A stretch of DNA of 64,000 nt. It comes from Deuterostichococcus epilithicus. Taxonomy: Eukaryota > Chlorophyta > Trebouxiophyceae > Prasiolales > Stichococcaceae. Under the pieces are notes generated by a model. That model was not told the DNA's origin and ran no database searches. It worked only from the letters and a program-made list of their open reading frames with translations. The first letter of the stretch is position 1; each line of letters begins with the position of its first letter. This document shows, piece after piece, positions 24,630-35,393 of this stretch. The translations under genes and the position numbers were made by a program. The stretch covers positions 2,046,082-2,110,081 of the forward strand of contig JAVTLE010000011.1 of assembly GCA_033439295.1 (NCBI GenBank), in the 5' to 3' direction.

Positions 24630-27600
24630 ATGCCGCTGCTGCCGCAGCCGCTGTTGCCGGTAGAGGCAGACATCCGGCCGCAGGGCTTCCGTGTGGGCCG
24701 CCACGTCGCCTGGGCTGCCGGCACTGCCTCGCTGCTGGCCTTCGGACTGCAGCCTGAGGGGGAAGGCGCAATTCCCGTCTGCGTCCTGCACCCCGCCTGC
24801 CCTGAGGTGTGCTGACGCATTGACTACATCTGAAGCTGCATGCCCTCTGCCGTGTCGGTTTGCACAGCCGCAGGCGGCACGCAAGCTCCTCCGAGCTGTA
24901 TAGACAGAGAGGGTGCTAGGGCTCGTATAGACAGAGAGGGTGATTTGAAGGACGGCAGAAACGCCCCGCGCGCCAGCTCTCACCTGGGGGTTGCCTTCCT
25001 GGTGCGCATCTGTTGCGGCGGCTGACACCACCCCTTCCTTTGCAGGAGCATACCATCCTGCACGTGCCAGCACAGCCCGGACCAGCAGCCGAGGCGGCAG
25101 TCGCGGCGGCAGACACAGCTGCCGACGGCCGCCACCTGGCGGCGCTGGCATGGGCGCCGCCAGCCGCCCCAGCAGCCTTGCTGACGGCGACGCAACAGGT
25201 CGGAAATGGCACATCAGGCAGGGCGGCGCGCCAAGTCATGCGCATACCCTTGTGTGCCTGCAGATGCTGGCGCCGTCTGACGAACGGCCAGCGATATGCC
25301 ATGCCTGAAGCCGCAGCAACGGTCACTTCTGCTGAAGGGCAATTTGGCAGGAATGAGTTTCCTGCTGCAGGGCTCGGTGTATGTGTGGACGATGGCGCCG
25401 CCGGAGCCGGAGGCAGACGCCCCGCTGTGCATCGACGAGTGGTTCGGGGCGTGCGCTGCCAACCTGCAGGCGCCCCTCGGTGGGGTTTTGCAGAATACCA
25501 TGTAGCAGTGTGGCGCCGCCCTGATGGCTCGTGAAAAACCCGTTGCAGCAAGCCGCACCATTTTGCCGCTGCAGCAGAGCCGCTTAAGGACGAACATGCT
25601 TGTAGGCTCTGCTGGGTCTGGAGCTGGATGTGCAGCAGCCAGCAGCTCGATCCTCTCCGACCCACCGTGCCATCTGCATCAAAGACCCTTGAACCTGACA
25701 TCGTGTCATGTCGCCCTGCAGTTTCAGCGGCGTGGCTCCAGCCGCCGCCCGCCTGGCAGTGGCCCCCACAGCCGAACCTGCCCGGCGGCGGTCTCCACAG
25801 CCTGGAGACTCTCTTTCTGCCAGCCCAGCCACCCAGTGGCGGCCACGATCTGCACTGGGTGCGGCCTGGGATCCTGGCTTTCGCGGCCGTGTCAGCAGCC
25901 GGCGACATGTGGGTGAGTGTGGAGTGCACGTCCGCACTGGACTGGCTGTGTGCCGCGAGCCTGCTGCCACTGCGACATGCCGCTCCTGCACAGCAAGCAA
26001 ATACACATGCCAGCTGTTTTGCTGTCACCACTGAATCCAAGTTGAGGCAGGCCTCCAATACAAACACTCCGAAGGTGGGCTGGCGTGGCCTGGGCGGCGC
26101 TGGCGGAGCGCCCCGCTGGCGCGTCAGCCAGCCGGTGTCCCTTGCAGCCCTTGCAGTCGTCACGGGCGGAGCTATGCCGCTGGCTGTGGCCGCCGCGGAC
26201 GTCGCCGCTGCGCCATACGGCGGCGTGCTGCGGGTGCTGCTGCAGACGGGCGGCGGCAGAGAGCAGCGGCTGCACATCGTGGACGTCGAAGGCGACCCTA
26301 CGGCCGGCATGCCAGGTAGGCCCCAGAGCAGGGGATCATCCGGCATGGCAGCAGTGAGCCAGCAGGATGCTCTCAGTGTGCACTGGCGGATGCAGGGACA
26401 CATGCAGAGAGGCACAGACAGCTGAAGTGGTACCACTCCTGTGACGAGTCTCCATCACGGCACAGGCGGCAGCGCAGGCGCCCTTCTGTGGGTGGCGGGC
26501 AGCCATGCACTGGAACTGGAGGACGGCGCACGACTGCTGCAGGCCGCCTTCGTGCCTTCCTCTAGCGGTGCGGAGGCCCTGACAACTGAGTCGCAACCAT
26601 GAGCCAGATCTTTCAGTGTGCATTTGCCCAACTGCAGAAGATGCTGTGCCAACACGCTGTCCCACAGCTGCTCTGTGCAATGCAAGCCCCATTACGGAGG
26701 AACTCGAAGTCGACTTTCGAATGCGAATGCATGTGCATATCATGAATCACCGCACATCAACAAGGAACACTGCACAGGGCATCGGCAACCTGAGTCTGAT
26801 AACATATGACGTCCACGCACGCGCAGGCATGGCGGTGCACGCGGCAGCGGTCTCCAAAACAGGACAGCACCTGGCGGTGCGCTGGGCGCAGCCGGATGCT
26901 GGTCGACTATGGTCGACGACTGTGGTGCGGGCCTGCACCTCGTCACCCAGCTAATCGGCTGCCGTGACAAGCACGTGTTTGCCGTTCCCACATTCGGCGC
27001 GCAGAAGCGCCATGGGAATGGAACGGCGCCTCTGCACTCTAGGCGATAACCTCCCAGCAAACGCCTCCTCAGCACCACTGTGGCCCTGTTTCTCAGTGGG
27101 TGACCCTCTCTGCAGGAGCGACTGGAGCTGGCAGGTCAGTTGCAGGGTGAACTGCCGCCTCTGGCGCAGCATTCGCACAGCCCGATGGCGCTGGCGCCGC
27201 ACGGCGGCCTGGCCGCCCATGCCCCTTTGAGTGGCGGTGCGTCCTGGCAATGTTGTGTGGTTGGCGATCCTAGGGAGCAGACTGCAACGCCGTTGAGACT
27301 TCCTGCATAGCCTGGCTGTCTTCGAAGTTCTCCTGGCCAGTGACATTCCAGCTGAGGTTTGTTGCTGCTCGCAAACTTGACAAGCTGTGCAGTTTCAGAG
27401 CTGCTGATGGCGGTGTAAAGCAAGGCGCCTGAATCGCCTGCTTTCTGAACCCGTCTGTTACCGGCACAAAGTGCCCGTCGCCTGCCGCTGCCCAAGCGTC
27501 GTGAGCACTGGCATCACTCGGTCTCTATGTCGCCTGCAGCGGCCACGGAATTTCGGCTGCTCATCAGCGATGCGCCGGCAAGCTTGGCGCAGCACGCAGC

Positions 27601-30600
27601 GGGCGGCCTCGAGCTGCCAGAGGGCTGCACGGCGCTGGCGCTGTCGCCCACCGCCGCCTGCCTGGCGTCTCTGCATGCGCCAGGCGCGTTCCGCAGGCAC
27701 ACCACTGCAAGATGACGCACCCTTCACGGCACTGTCTTTGATTGCATGCCGCCGCAGTGGCCAGATGCCGCGGGCCGGCGCTGCAGGGTGTGCTGCGCAC
27801 ATTTCTGCAGGTCGGCGGCCGGCGTGCACGCCTTGACGTCTCCCTGGCGCGCGACGCAGACGTGGATGTACTGGATCGTGCTTCGTGCAGCGTGCGACAG
27901 TTCATCACAGGATTCAGTGGATGCATGATGCTGCCCTCCCTGCAATGACGTGTTGGAGCGACTCAAATGTGGTCGGGACGGTGACGGTATGGCGCAACAA
28001 CATTCAGGCGGCGCCGTCGGGCAGCGGCAGGGCTTCCTTCGCATCGTGCACCTGGCGCCGCTGCTGGACGCGCAGCAGCCGGCGCCGACAGCTGCGGCGG
28101 CTGAGGGCGCGGAAGGCGCCGATCAGACAGCAGCCCTGCACCTCGCCTACAGGTGGGATCTGAACTCGGCCGACACACGACTGAACGGTTGACATCCGAC
28201 TGACATGCCCTCTTGAGCAGCCGCCCCTTGTCCTGCACCATCGAGTGCACTGTCTTTCTTCAATGTGACGCAGGCTCATCGTTGCCGCCACCACCGACGC
28301 TGTGGTGACGCACTTCAAATGCCTGCGCTCGCTAGACTCTTCGCTCCTGGCGCCTCAGCCGCAAACTTCCGAACGGCCGGCCCGTGCCGCAGGCTGGCGT
28401 GGGCGATGGTCGCCGGCGGCGGCGCCTGGTGTGCCGAGGCGGCGGCGCGGCGGCTGGCCCTGGAGAGCGGCCCGCCGGCGCGGCGCCGGATCTTCGCCCA
28501 CCTGGACGCTTGGCTGCATGCCACCGCCTACTCGCCCCGCAGCCACTACGGCAACCTGCTCACCCAGATGAAGGTGCGCACAGGGAAACCCCCCCCCACC
28601 AACATGGTTATTGGCGCGGGTGCACAGCGCATGCAGACGGCGCCACCTTTTGAGAACGAGCCTTCCGAGTCCTGCTTGCAGCTGCGCGTGCTGGAGGGCT
28701 GCGGCGACGCCAATGGCCGGCGGCTGCGGGACGTCCTGCCGGCGCTGGGGCACACAACACACAATCGATGTCCATCCCGGTGCCATGCTTCAGGCCGAAT
28801 CCTCGAGTCCCTGCTCGCAGCTGCGCCTGCTGGACGGCTGCGCCGACGCCGGGGGCCGGCGGCTGCGCGGCGACCTGGTGGCGCGCTCGGCGTGCGACGC
28901 CGCGGCGGCGGGCCTGGCGGCGCTGCAGGCGGGCGCCGACCCCGTCGCGCTCGCCAAGCGCGCCGTGCAGGTCCGTAGGAGTTTCTTCGACTGCTTTTGG
29001 CGTGCAGACGCGGGGCAGGGTCGCAGGTGTTGTCAGTGCAGGACCGGTCTGGCGGCGCTGCAGGGGGCGCTGACAATTCCCTGGAAGGCTCGCAAAGCGG
29101 CGCCGTGCAGGTCCAACGGAACGCCTGAAGCAGCGTGACATCCTGGCATGATGTGCACCGAGCCTTTCCCTAGGATGAAGTCCGAAGGGGCTGTTGCCAG
29201 CGGGCGGGGTTCGCCGCACAGTTCATGAGGCAGACCGGGAGTGAAGCTGCAGCCAGCCAGTCGAGCTGCTGGACAGGGATGAGGTGCTGCCGACACCGCT
29301 GCAGAGTCTACATGATATGACTGCCTCTGGAAAGCGCTCTACACGCTGTCATGCCACCCGCCCGCAGGGGGAGGCGCTGCCGTTTGCGGAGTCGCACGTC
29401 GAGGCGGCGGTGCCGTGGCTGGAGTGGACCAACGCCTTCTGCACCTTCCTGCTGCGCGCCTCCAGGTACCGGCGTCGGTTTGATTTCACGCGTGCCTCGT
29501 GTGACCTCTACGTGTGCCTTTCGAAACGGTGAAGGTTCAAGTGGAGCGACAAGTGGCGATGCCAATGGGCGGCGCAGGCGCTGGGCCTCGCTGCGGCTGC
29601 AGGAGGCAGCAGGCACCGACGCAGCGGGCCGTGCGGAAGCAGGTGCAGCTTTCCGCCGGCTTTCCTCGGGCCGGCGCTCCTTGCGCAGCTCCCGCATGCT
29701 TTGGACCCTGCTCCCCACAGGCAGCATCAACCGAGGTCACCTCCTGCTGTAATTTTCCCCCAGCGTGCACCACCATGGCACGCCCGGCGCGGTGCCCTGC
29801 CACCCTGCGGTCTCGCTGAATGAGAGTTCTGAGCCTCACCGTCGAGCCCCCGACCGGTTTCTCATCGTCGAGCCCCGCAGACGCGATGCTGGGCGTCCGG
29901 CTGCTGGCGGACCGCGGCTTTGGCAAGCGCCTCGTGACGGCGCACGCGCGGCTGCTGGCGGCGGTGGGCCTCATGGCCCGTGCCCGCGGCGTGCCTGCGG
30001 CTGCGCAGTTCAGCGACCCGCTGGTGAGCTGCCAAGGGCCTTGACGTTTCGTCTGCTGGTCATCGAGCTCGGGCCTTGGGAACTGCCGCGGACATCGACT
30101 GCCAAGGGCCTTGAGATCTGCCGAGGCCCGCCGTCTTCAGTCTGCTGGCCAGCGAGCTCGGAAGACATGTCTGGCCCCCTGCTTCGCCCTGCGTCTGGGC
30201 ACACGGCCTCGCAAGTGCGGAAAGCCGGCCGCGGGCGGCTGCCGCGCAATTCGCCAGCAAATCAAGTCGCGACCCGCGCCACCAAGTCGCCTCACGTGCG
30301 AAATCCAGGCCTCTGTCTCCACCCCCGTCAACATAATCCTGCTCGCAGGCGGCGCGCACGAAGGACATCGACAGCGGCCTGCGCACGCTGCAGCACCTCC
30401 TGGTGAAGGACGCACCGGCGGTGGCGCCCCAGGAGGCTGTGGGCGCCATGTCCGGCCTGGCGACTGCTGCGACTTCCTCCTTCCAGGTGGCTGAAGTAGA
30501 GGGTGACACGCCTGGTCAGCGACGCGTCTCATCGAACAGAGAACAGCACGCGCATGAGCTGCTCAGAGGAGGCTGTCGGCGGCACGGCTGTGCCGGCTGC

Positions 30601-32550
30601 GGCCGCCGCTTTCATCCTTCCAGGAAGGAAGAAGGACAGGCGGGACGGCCCCCATGCAGCCGGGCTGCTTTAGACGTGTGCGGTGCTGACGAACTCCTGC
30701 GAGCGAGCAAAGGTGGCTCCCCGGCGTGCCGCAGACGGAACACATGTGACACCTGCGTCCCACGGGGAGCACGTTGGGGGAACAAACCGCCACAAGGGAC
30801 GGCCGCGCTCTCCTGATGTGCTGGGGCCGCTGTGGTCCGCAGGGCGACGACCCGCTGCACTACGCGCGCACGACCGGCGGCGTGACGCCGCAGGCGCTTC
30901 AGCCGCTGCTCGCAGCCGACGTCCCCGGCCTCAAGGTTCAGTTTGCTGAACACACAAACCCGCCGCCTGCTGCCAGCGAAGTCGCAATTGGTTCCCTTCA
31001 CTGGCGGGGTGGAACTGCATCTGCGTCGTTCCGATGCAGTGAGCTGGGCATCAGCTGCGAGGACCGTCCTCGCCATCACTAGGAGCATGACTGGATCAAG
31101 GTCGATGCATGGGCAGTGAGGAAACCCCGGCGCCGTTGAAAGGGCACATTGCCGAGGCGGGACATGGCAGCTGCCCGCCGCTGTCCTGGGCAGTGCCATT
31201 CCACCCACCACCAAAACCTCCCTCTTGGCACGCGGGCGCCGTGGGGGTCGCCCCGCCGGCGTGGCGCAGCGCCTGACGACTCTTCATAGGCCGATCTGAG
31301 GGGCGTGCTCGCGCCGACCGCGCTCTCCGAGCACAGCTCGGCCCTGCTGCCCCGGTGATGAGACTTCCACGAGCACAAGGTTATGCGTCCGATGCGCACT
31401 CACAGCGCAGCCGCGGTGGCGTGCCGGCGCCCGCTGCCAGGCACAGAGGGAGGGTTTTGCCGGCTGCGAATGGCGCGCCTGACGCGTGCGCGCAGTCGCC
31501 GGCCGATGGCGACGCTTTAGCCAAATTCTGAGCCCTGTCCACTGCACTTCTGCCGGGCGAATTCCATTCCTCCTTAGACTGGCAGGGAATCGACCAAGCT
31601 GCATGTCAGATCCGAAACCTCGCATCGCATTGCTCAGAACTCATGTCGCGCGCTCCAGCCACGCGCATGACCACTGTCGACTGCGCTGGCAGGGGCTGCC
31701 AGAGGCGACGGCCGAGGAGCTGCACGCCGCTGCGGTGGACCTCGGCCTGCTTCCAGCTCCTGGCTCCGCTCCTGCTGCTGGCCAGTCTGCGGCGGCGCGG
31801 CACGCGCGTTCCCTGCCGCCGCTGCCGCCGCTGGACCTGAGCGCCTTTGACTTCCGGCACACGGCAGCCACGCTGGGCTCCGGTTCGGACGGCAGCGGCG
31901 GCGGCGGGACGGAAGCGGCATGCTCCGGCGCCCTGGCGGTGCCCGGCGGCATCAGCAGCGGCGGCTCGGCGGCTGACGCGGCGGCAGCACGCGGCGGCGG
32001 CGCGGCTGCTGATGGCGGCGGCGTGTCAGCGATGGCGCGCAAGCGGTGGCGGTCGGACGCGGATGCCGTGCTCGGCATGGCGTGCGGCCTGGCCTCGTGG
32101 TGAACCTGCTCCCAAGTCTGCTTGCACCAGAGTCGAATCGCGAGACTTGGTGCAGCTGCTGCACTCGTGTCGCTGTGCTGGGTTGCTGCGGTTGCACAAA
32201 ACTGCCAAGCTTGCGACGCCTGCGGTGCCGACGGCCGGCAGGCTCCTGGCGGGCAGCGCTGTACGTCGTGGGCCTTGTGTGGCACAAACTCGGTTGAAAG
32301 TTGCCACTCTTTCTCTCAATACAGCCTGTTGCTGCTCAGGGAGGGGCAGCGAGATGTGGTGACCAGGGCGCAGCTGACCGCCAGCTCCCCGGCGACCTAC
32401 ATCGCTGCAGACAGCAGCTGCGCCTCGGCTGCGCTGGAGGGGGCCGGAAGCAGCGGTGGTGCTGCCGCTCTGGCACGCCCGTGGCTGTCGGCCAGCCCGC
32501 TGACTGGCGCACCCTGGAAGAGAGCACGGCTGGACCCCTATGGAGAATGA
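24630..32550 (+). CDS. MED16: Mediator complex tail subunit 16 (MED16)
   Basis: About eighteen plus-strand exons spanning 7.9 kb. The first (24630-24806) opens GFRVGRHVAWAAGTASLLAF and reaches VCVLHPACPE; the next gives EHTILHVPAQPG, AALAWAPPAAPAALLTAT, then GSVYVWTMAPPEPEA with DEWFGACAANLQ, matching the N-terminal beta-propeller of MED16. Middle exons include HDLHWVRPGILAFAAVSAAG, AAAVSKTGQHLAVRWAQP and HSPMALAPHGGLAAHAPLSG. The C-terminal helical part reads MVAGGGAWCAEAAARRLALE, FAHLDAWLHATAYSPRSHYG, LRLLDGCADAGGRRLRGDLV and FGKRLVTAHARLLAAVGLMA. The last intron runs 32100-32339; splitting a Trp codon, it joins GMACGLASW to EGQRDVVTRAQLTASSPATY, ending at LTGAPWKRARLDPYGE and TGA 32548-32550. 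MED16 belongs to the Mediator tail and in plants controls stress and iron responses. An intron after LASLHAP begins GC. Identification rests on motif order; the exact start and some middle exon limits (about 28330-28390) are uncertain. Confidence 0.78.
24896..24944. repeat. Short direct repeat in MED16 intron 1
   Basis: GTATAGACAGAGAGGGTG occurs twice, separated by about ten bases, within the intron after the first MED16 exon. A small local duplication; no function apparent. Confidence 0.8.
28665..29120 (+). repeat. Local duplication of a MED16 exon
   Basis: Copy B (28803-28980) contains the exon that fits the family (LRLLDGCADAGGRRLRGDLV). Copy A (28665-28760) repeats its acceptor and first half (LRVLEGCGDANGRRLRDVLP). 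Copy C (29041-29120) repeats its last third and donor region, reading GLAALQG against GLAALQAG and sharing GCCGTGCAGGTCC. Copies A and C seem to lie in introns, or A could be an alternative exon. Confidence 0.75.
30010..30180. repeat. Duplicated segment in a MED16 intron
   Basis: CTGCCAAGGGCCTTGA occurs at about 30028 and again at about 30098, each followed by a variant of GTCTGCTGG-CA-CGAGCTCGG. The two units are about 70 bp apart with small internal differences. Purely intronic. Confidence 0.75.
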
Positions 32551-33001
32551 GCTGGCGCTTTGAGCAGACCGCGGTCCAGAGCATCACTGATTCAATCCAG
32601 GACTCCCATCCGATGCTGCTTTTGGTACTTGGAAGTTTCAAGCAATCAAGCGCATTGGGTGCCTAGTACGAGCTCCACTCTGAAGATGTTACCGATCTCC
32701 GCCATTCAAAAATTGGCGGCAAGTTGAGTGTCTGGATCCTGGTATTGCCTGAATCTTGGGAACAACGGCCATGCAGGCGAGTGAAGGATCCTCTGAACTT
32801 TGAGTCGCGGCTTCCTTCGCCGTCCAATGCTTAGCTGCTTGCACGTTGTGACGTCCAAAGTGACATCACCATGTGAGCCGGCAGCCTGATTGACCAGCTG
32901 TTAAACGACGAGCTATCTGGCGAGTCTCTAGAGCAGCATTGAAGGCCATGAGCAAGTGTGCAGCGAGCTGTCTGTGTGGAGCCTTGATTGAGTGAGCCAC
33001 C
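32551..33001. other. Intergenic region, tandem plus-strand genes
   Basis: Between the MED16 stop and the next start on the same strand. Lower GC than the exons. It should contain the MED16 3' end and the promoter of the small orphan gene. No coding signal. Confidence 0.5.
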
Positions 33002-34001
33002 ATGATGTCGGGAACGCAGCCCTTTTATTGCAAGCCAGTGTACAAAAACAAGCACGAGTTTGCCGGCTATCTGTTGACCGATGCTGACGTGAACACCGGG
33101 AGAAGCACGCTGAGGGTGCAGGACAACGGCCTCATCTGCTACAAGCAGAGAGAGGCCACCCTGTTTGTGCACAAAATCATCGAGACAAGGCTCATCGGCC
33201 AGTGCGGCCGGCTGGGTGACAAGAAATGCCGCCTGCAGCCGAAGCCAAGCGTCCACCCATTCGATTACAGGCGGGGTAGCCTGTCCGTCTTCAAGGTAGT
33301 TCTTCCTCTATCTCTGGTGCCCAGCGCCTGGCTCCTGCCGCCGCTTGTGCCTGTAAATGACAGGCCACCACCAACGCTTGGCGTGTAAGCAGCCAGTAAC
33401 GAATGGCTGCAGGGCAACAAGGAGGTCCGCTCCGTCGAGGAGTGGCTGCAGGCCAATTCGCAAGCTGCAGGTCAGGCTGCAAGCGCTCTGCGGCGGGATC
33501 CTCCTTGCAGCACATACAGCTTTCCTTGGCGCATGCAGAGGGCCGAGGCGCTCGTGACGCATGCTGAGTAGCTGATTACATGTGATGCAGGCGCAGGCCG
33601 CAGCACCCAGGAAAGGAGCCGCCAAGGTGTGTGGCAGATCATTCACTTGCATGTCTGTGTGCATGGCAGCAGCTCTGCATGCATCGTGTCCCATGCTGGA
33701 GGAACCGGCACTGACAGCAGCCACAAGGCGCTCCTTTCAGGCACCAGCCTGAGAGCGGTGAAGGAAGAGCGGGCGCCTGGAGGCACCGGCGGTATGGGCA
33801 CCCAGGTGAGTGGTTTTGGTGACCTACTGGCTCAGTGTTTCGGAACAGCCGCCTCATGATGCCTTGGTGGTCTGCATGCCAGCTGGCTTGCGCTGGCGGC
33901 GCCTTCACATGGCGTTGCTGTACTCTGTTCCCTAAGTAACCGTCCCGCAGTCGCACAAAAGGTCTCGTCTCGTGGCGGCTCTGGCCAATGCCGATTTGTG
34001 A
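33002..34001 (+). CDS. Small basic protein of unknown function
   Basis: Five plus-strand exons, 33002-33295, 33413-33470, 33591-33626, 33741-33805 and 33951-34001, close in phase and give 167 residues. The start MMSGTQPFYCKPVYKNKHEF is the first ATG of the long exon and follows a non-coding stretch. Exon 1 contains GYLLTDADVNTGRSTLRVQD and KKCRLQPKPSVHPFDYRRGS; exon 2 has EVRSVEEWLQANSQAA; the tail is basic, TQSHKRSRLVAALANADL, and could act as a nuclear signal. The third exon (36 bases) could be skipped without shifting the frame. No signal peptide or membrane segment. Less Ala/Pro-rich than most neighbours, so exon 1 is probably a folded domain. I do not recognise the family. Confidence 0.7.
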
Positions 34002-34046
34002 GGCCCATTCCAGGACGGCGCACGGCAGTAGGCTTCGCCGCAGCCC

Positions 34047-34909
34047 TCAAATGCGACCGGCGGTGTCACAACCCGGTGGCAGGCCGCCGCGTCTGCGGCC
34101 CGCTGCGAGCCGGCGCTGCCAGACGATGCGCCCGCGATAACAGAAGGAGTGGCGGCGCAGCCCGAGGCGCCGCCCGCTCACGCGGCGGGCGGATGCGGCA
34201 GCCCAGGCGCAGCGCCAATTGCAGGCGACCGTGGCACCGGTAAGCGGCCGCTGGAGCAGTTGCCCGGCGCGAGCGACACCCCCTCCGCCAAATGCACGAA
34301 GCATGTGGCAGCCACCGAGCTCGCCGCAATAAAGGCGGCGCTGGCGGATGCGCAGCAGGCCGCCAAGGCGGCAGAGGCCAAAGCAGCAGAGCTGACACGG
34401 CACCTGCGGCAAGCCCAGGAGGACACAGAACGCGAGAGAGCTACCCGGGCAGCCGACCAAGCCGCGGCCAAGAAGACGGAGCAGGCCGCCAACGCCACGC
34501 TGGCCACTATGGATGCGGCGCTGGCGGCGGCGCACCGCTGGGCAGCGCTGCGGGCGCACTCCTAGGTGCGGGACAGGAGTGCGGGACACGGCCGACATCA
34601 GGGCTACCAGCATTCTGTGTGCCGCAGCCGCCCTGGCTCTCGCCTGAGAACAACCGTCGGTTCCGCCGCAGCTGCGTCTATCATGCTTCCAGGCTGATCA
34701 TGAGGCCGCCTCCTGTGCGCGCGTGCAGGAGGTGATGGCGGACCCGGTGCTGTGAGCCGATGGACACTCCTACGAGCGCGCCGCCATTGCAGCCTGGCTG
34801 GCGGCGCACGGCACCTGCCGGGAATGGGGAGCAAGGGTAGCTGCGTAATTTGACGCAACCATCCCTGCGCAACCTGATCCAGGCAACGCAGCAGCGCAAC
34901 CCATGATGG
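34047..34909 (+). pseudogene. Decayed coiled-coil / U-box E3 ligase gene
   Basis: An exon from about 34047 to 34565 encodes a Pro/Ala stretch, KRPLEQLPGASDTPSAKCTK, and then an Ala/Glu/Lys coiled coil (ELAAIKAALADAQQAAKAAE onward), ending in a stop at 34563. After an AG at 34728 comes a U-box start, EVMADPVL, an in-frame TGA at 34753, then ADGHSYERAAIAAWLAAHGT. The frame is then lost, and a different frame gives the U-box end, LRNLTQPSLRNLIQATQQRN, before a stop at 34909. U-boxes bind E2 enzymes, and many plant/algal PUB proteins put a coiled coil before the box. Here at least three lesions (stop before the box, TGA inside it, frame change) argue for a pseudogene. An assembly error could explain one of them, less easily all three. 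Confidence 0.75.
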
Positions 34910-35393
34910 GCTGGCTGACTCAACCATGTACACTGTGATGCTACTATCGGGACACGAAAGATTGCCAGGCCATTGGCAACCTGCAACTTCGACGGCTGCT
35001 CGGTGCGGTGCAACTGCTCCAGCGCGTCGAGGATGTGCGGTGCAAGCTCGTGGGGCATGCACATCTCGATCCACTCCGACATGTTGAGGCCCGCGATGCC
35101 ACCGTCTTGCGACCCAAAGCTCATGGAGGAGGACGCCATGCCGTTCCCTGTTACCAGTTGTGAATGATGCCGACTGCTGAGGGTCTCAGCCAGGCATGCA
35201 CGAAATCCAATTTTCGCCTGCTGCGCGTGCTGTGCATATTCACAGGACGAGTCACTGAAAGGAAGTCGCTGCCGACGTCGGGCAGGTACACAAGATCTCT
35301 GCTCGTTGACAGTCTGTGGTTCCAGTGATTGAACTTGAAAAGCTCTTTCCTCCAGCACTCCTTTTGGATTGAAACATCAAATCCAAGCGAGCG
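34910..35393. other. Intergenic region before cupin B
   Basis: Holds the promoter of cupin copy B. A minus-strand frame at about 35140-34950 reads MSEWIEMCMPHELAPHILDA and looks faintly protein-like, but has no splice-consistent partner and no family match I know. Confidence 0.35.

Noticed and set aside
24916-26436. 506-residue minus-strand frame
   Set aside because: Antisense to the MED16 N-terminal exons; no family signal.
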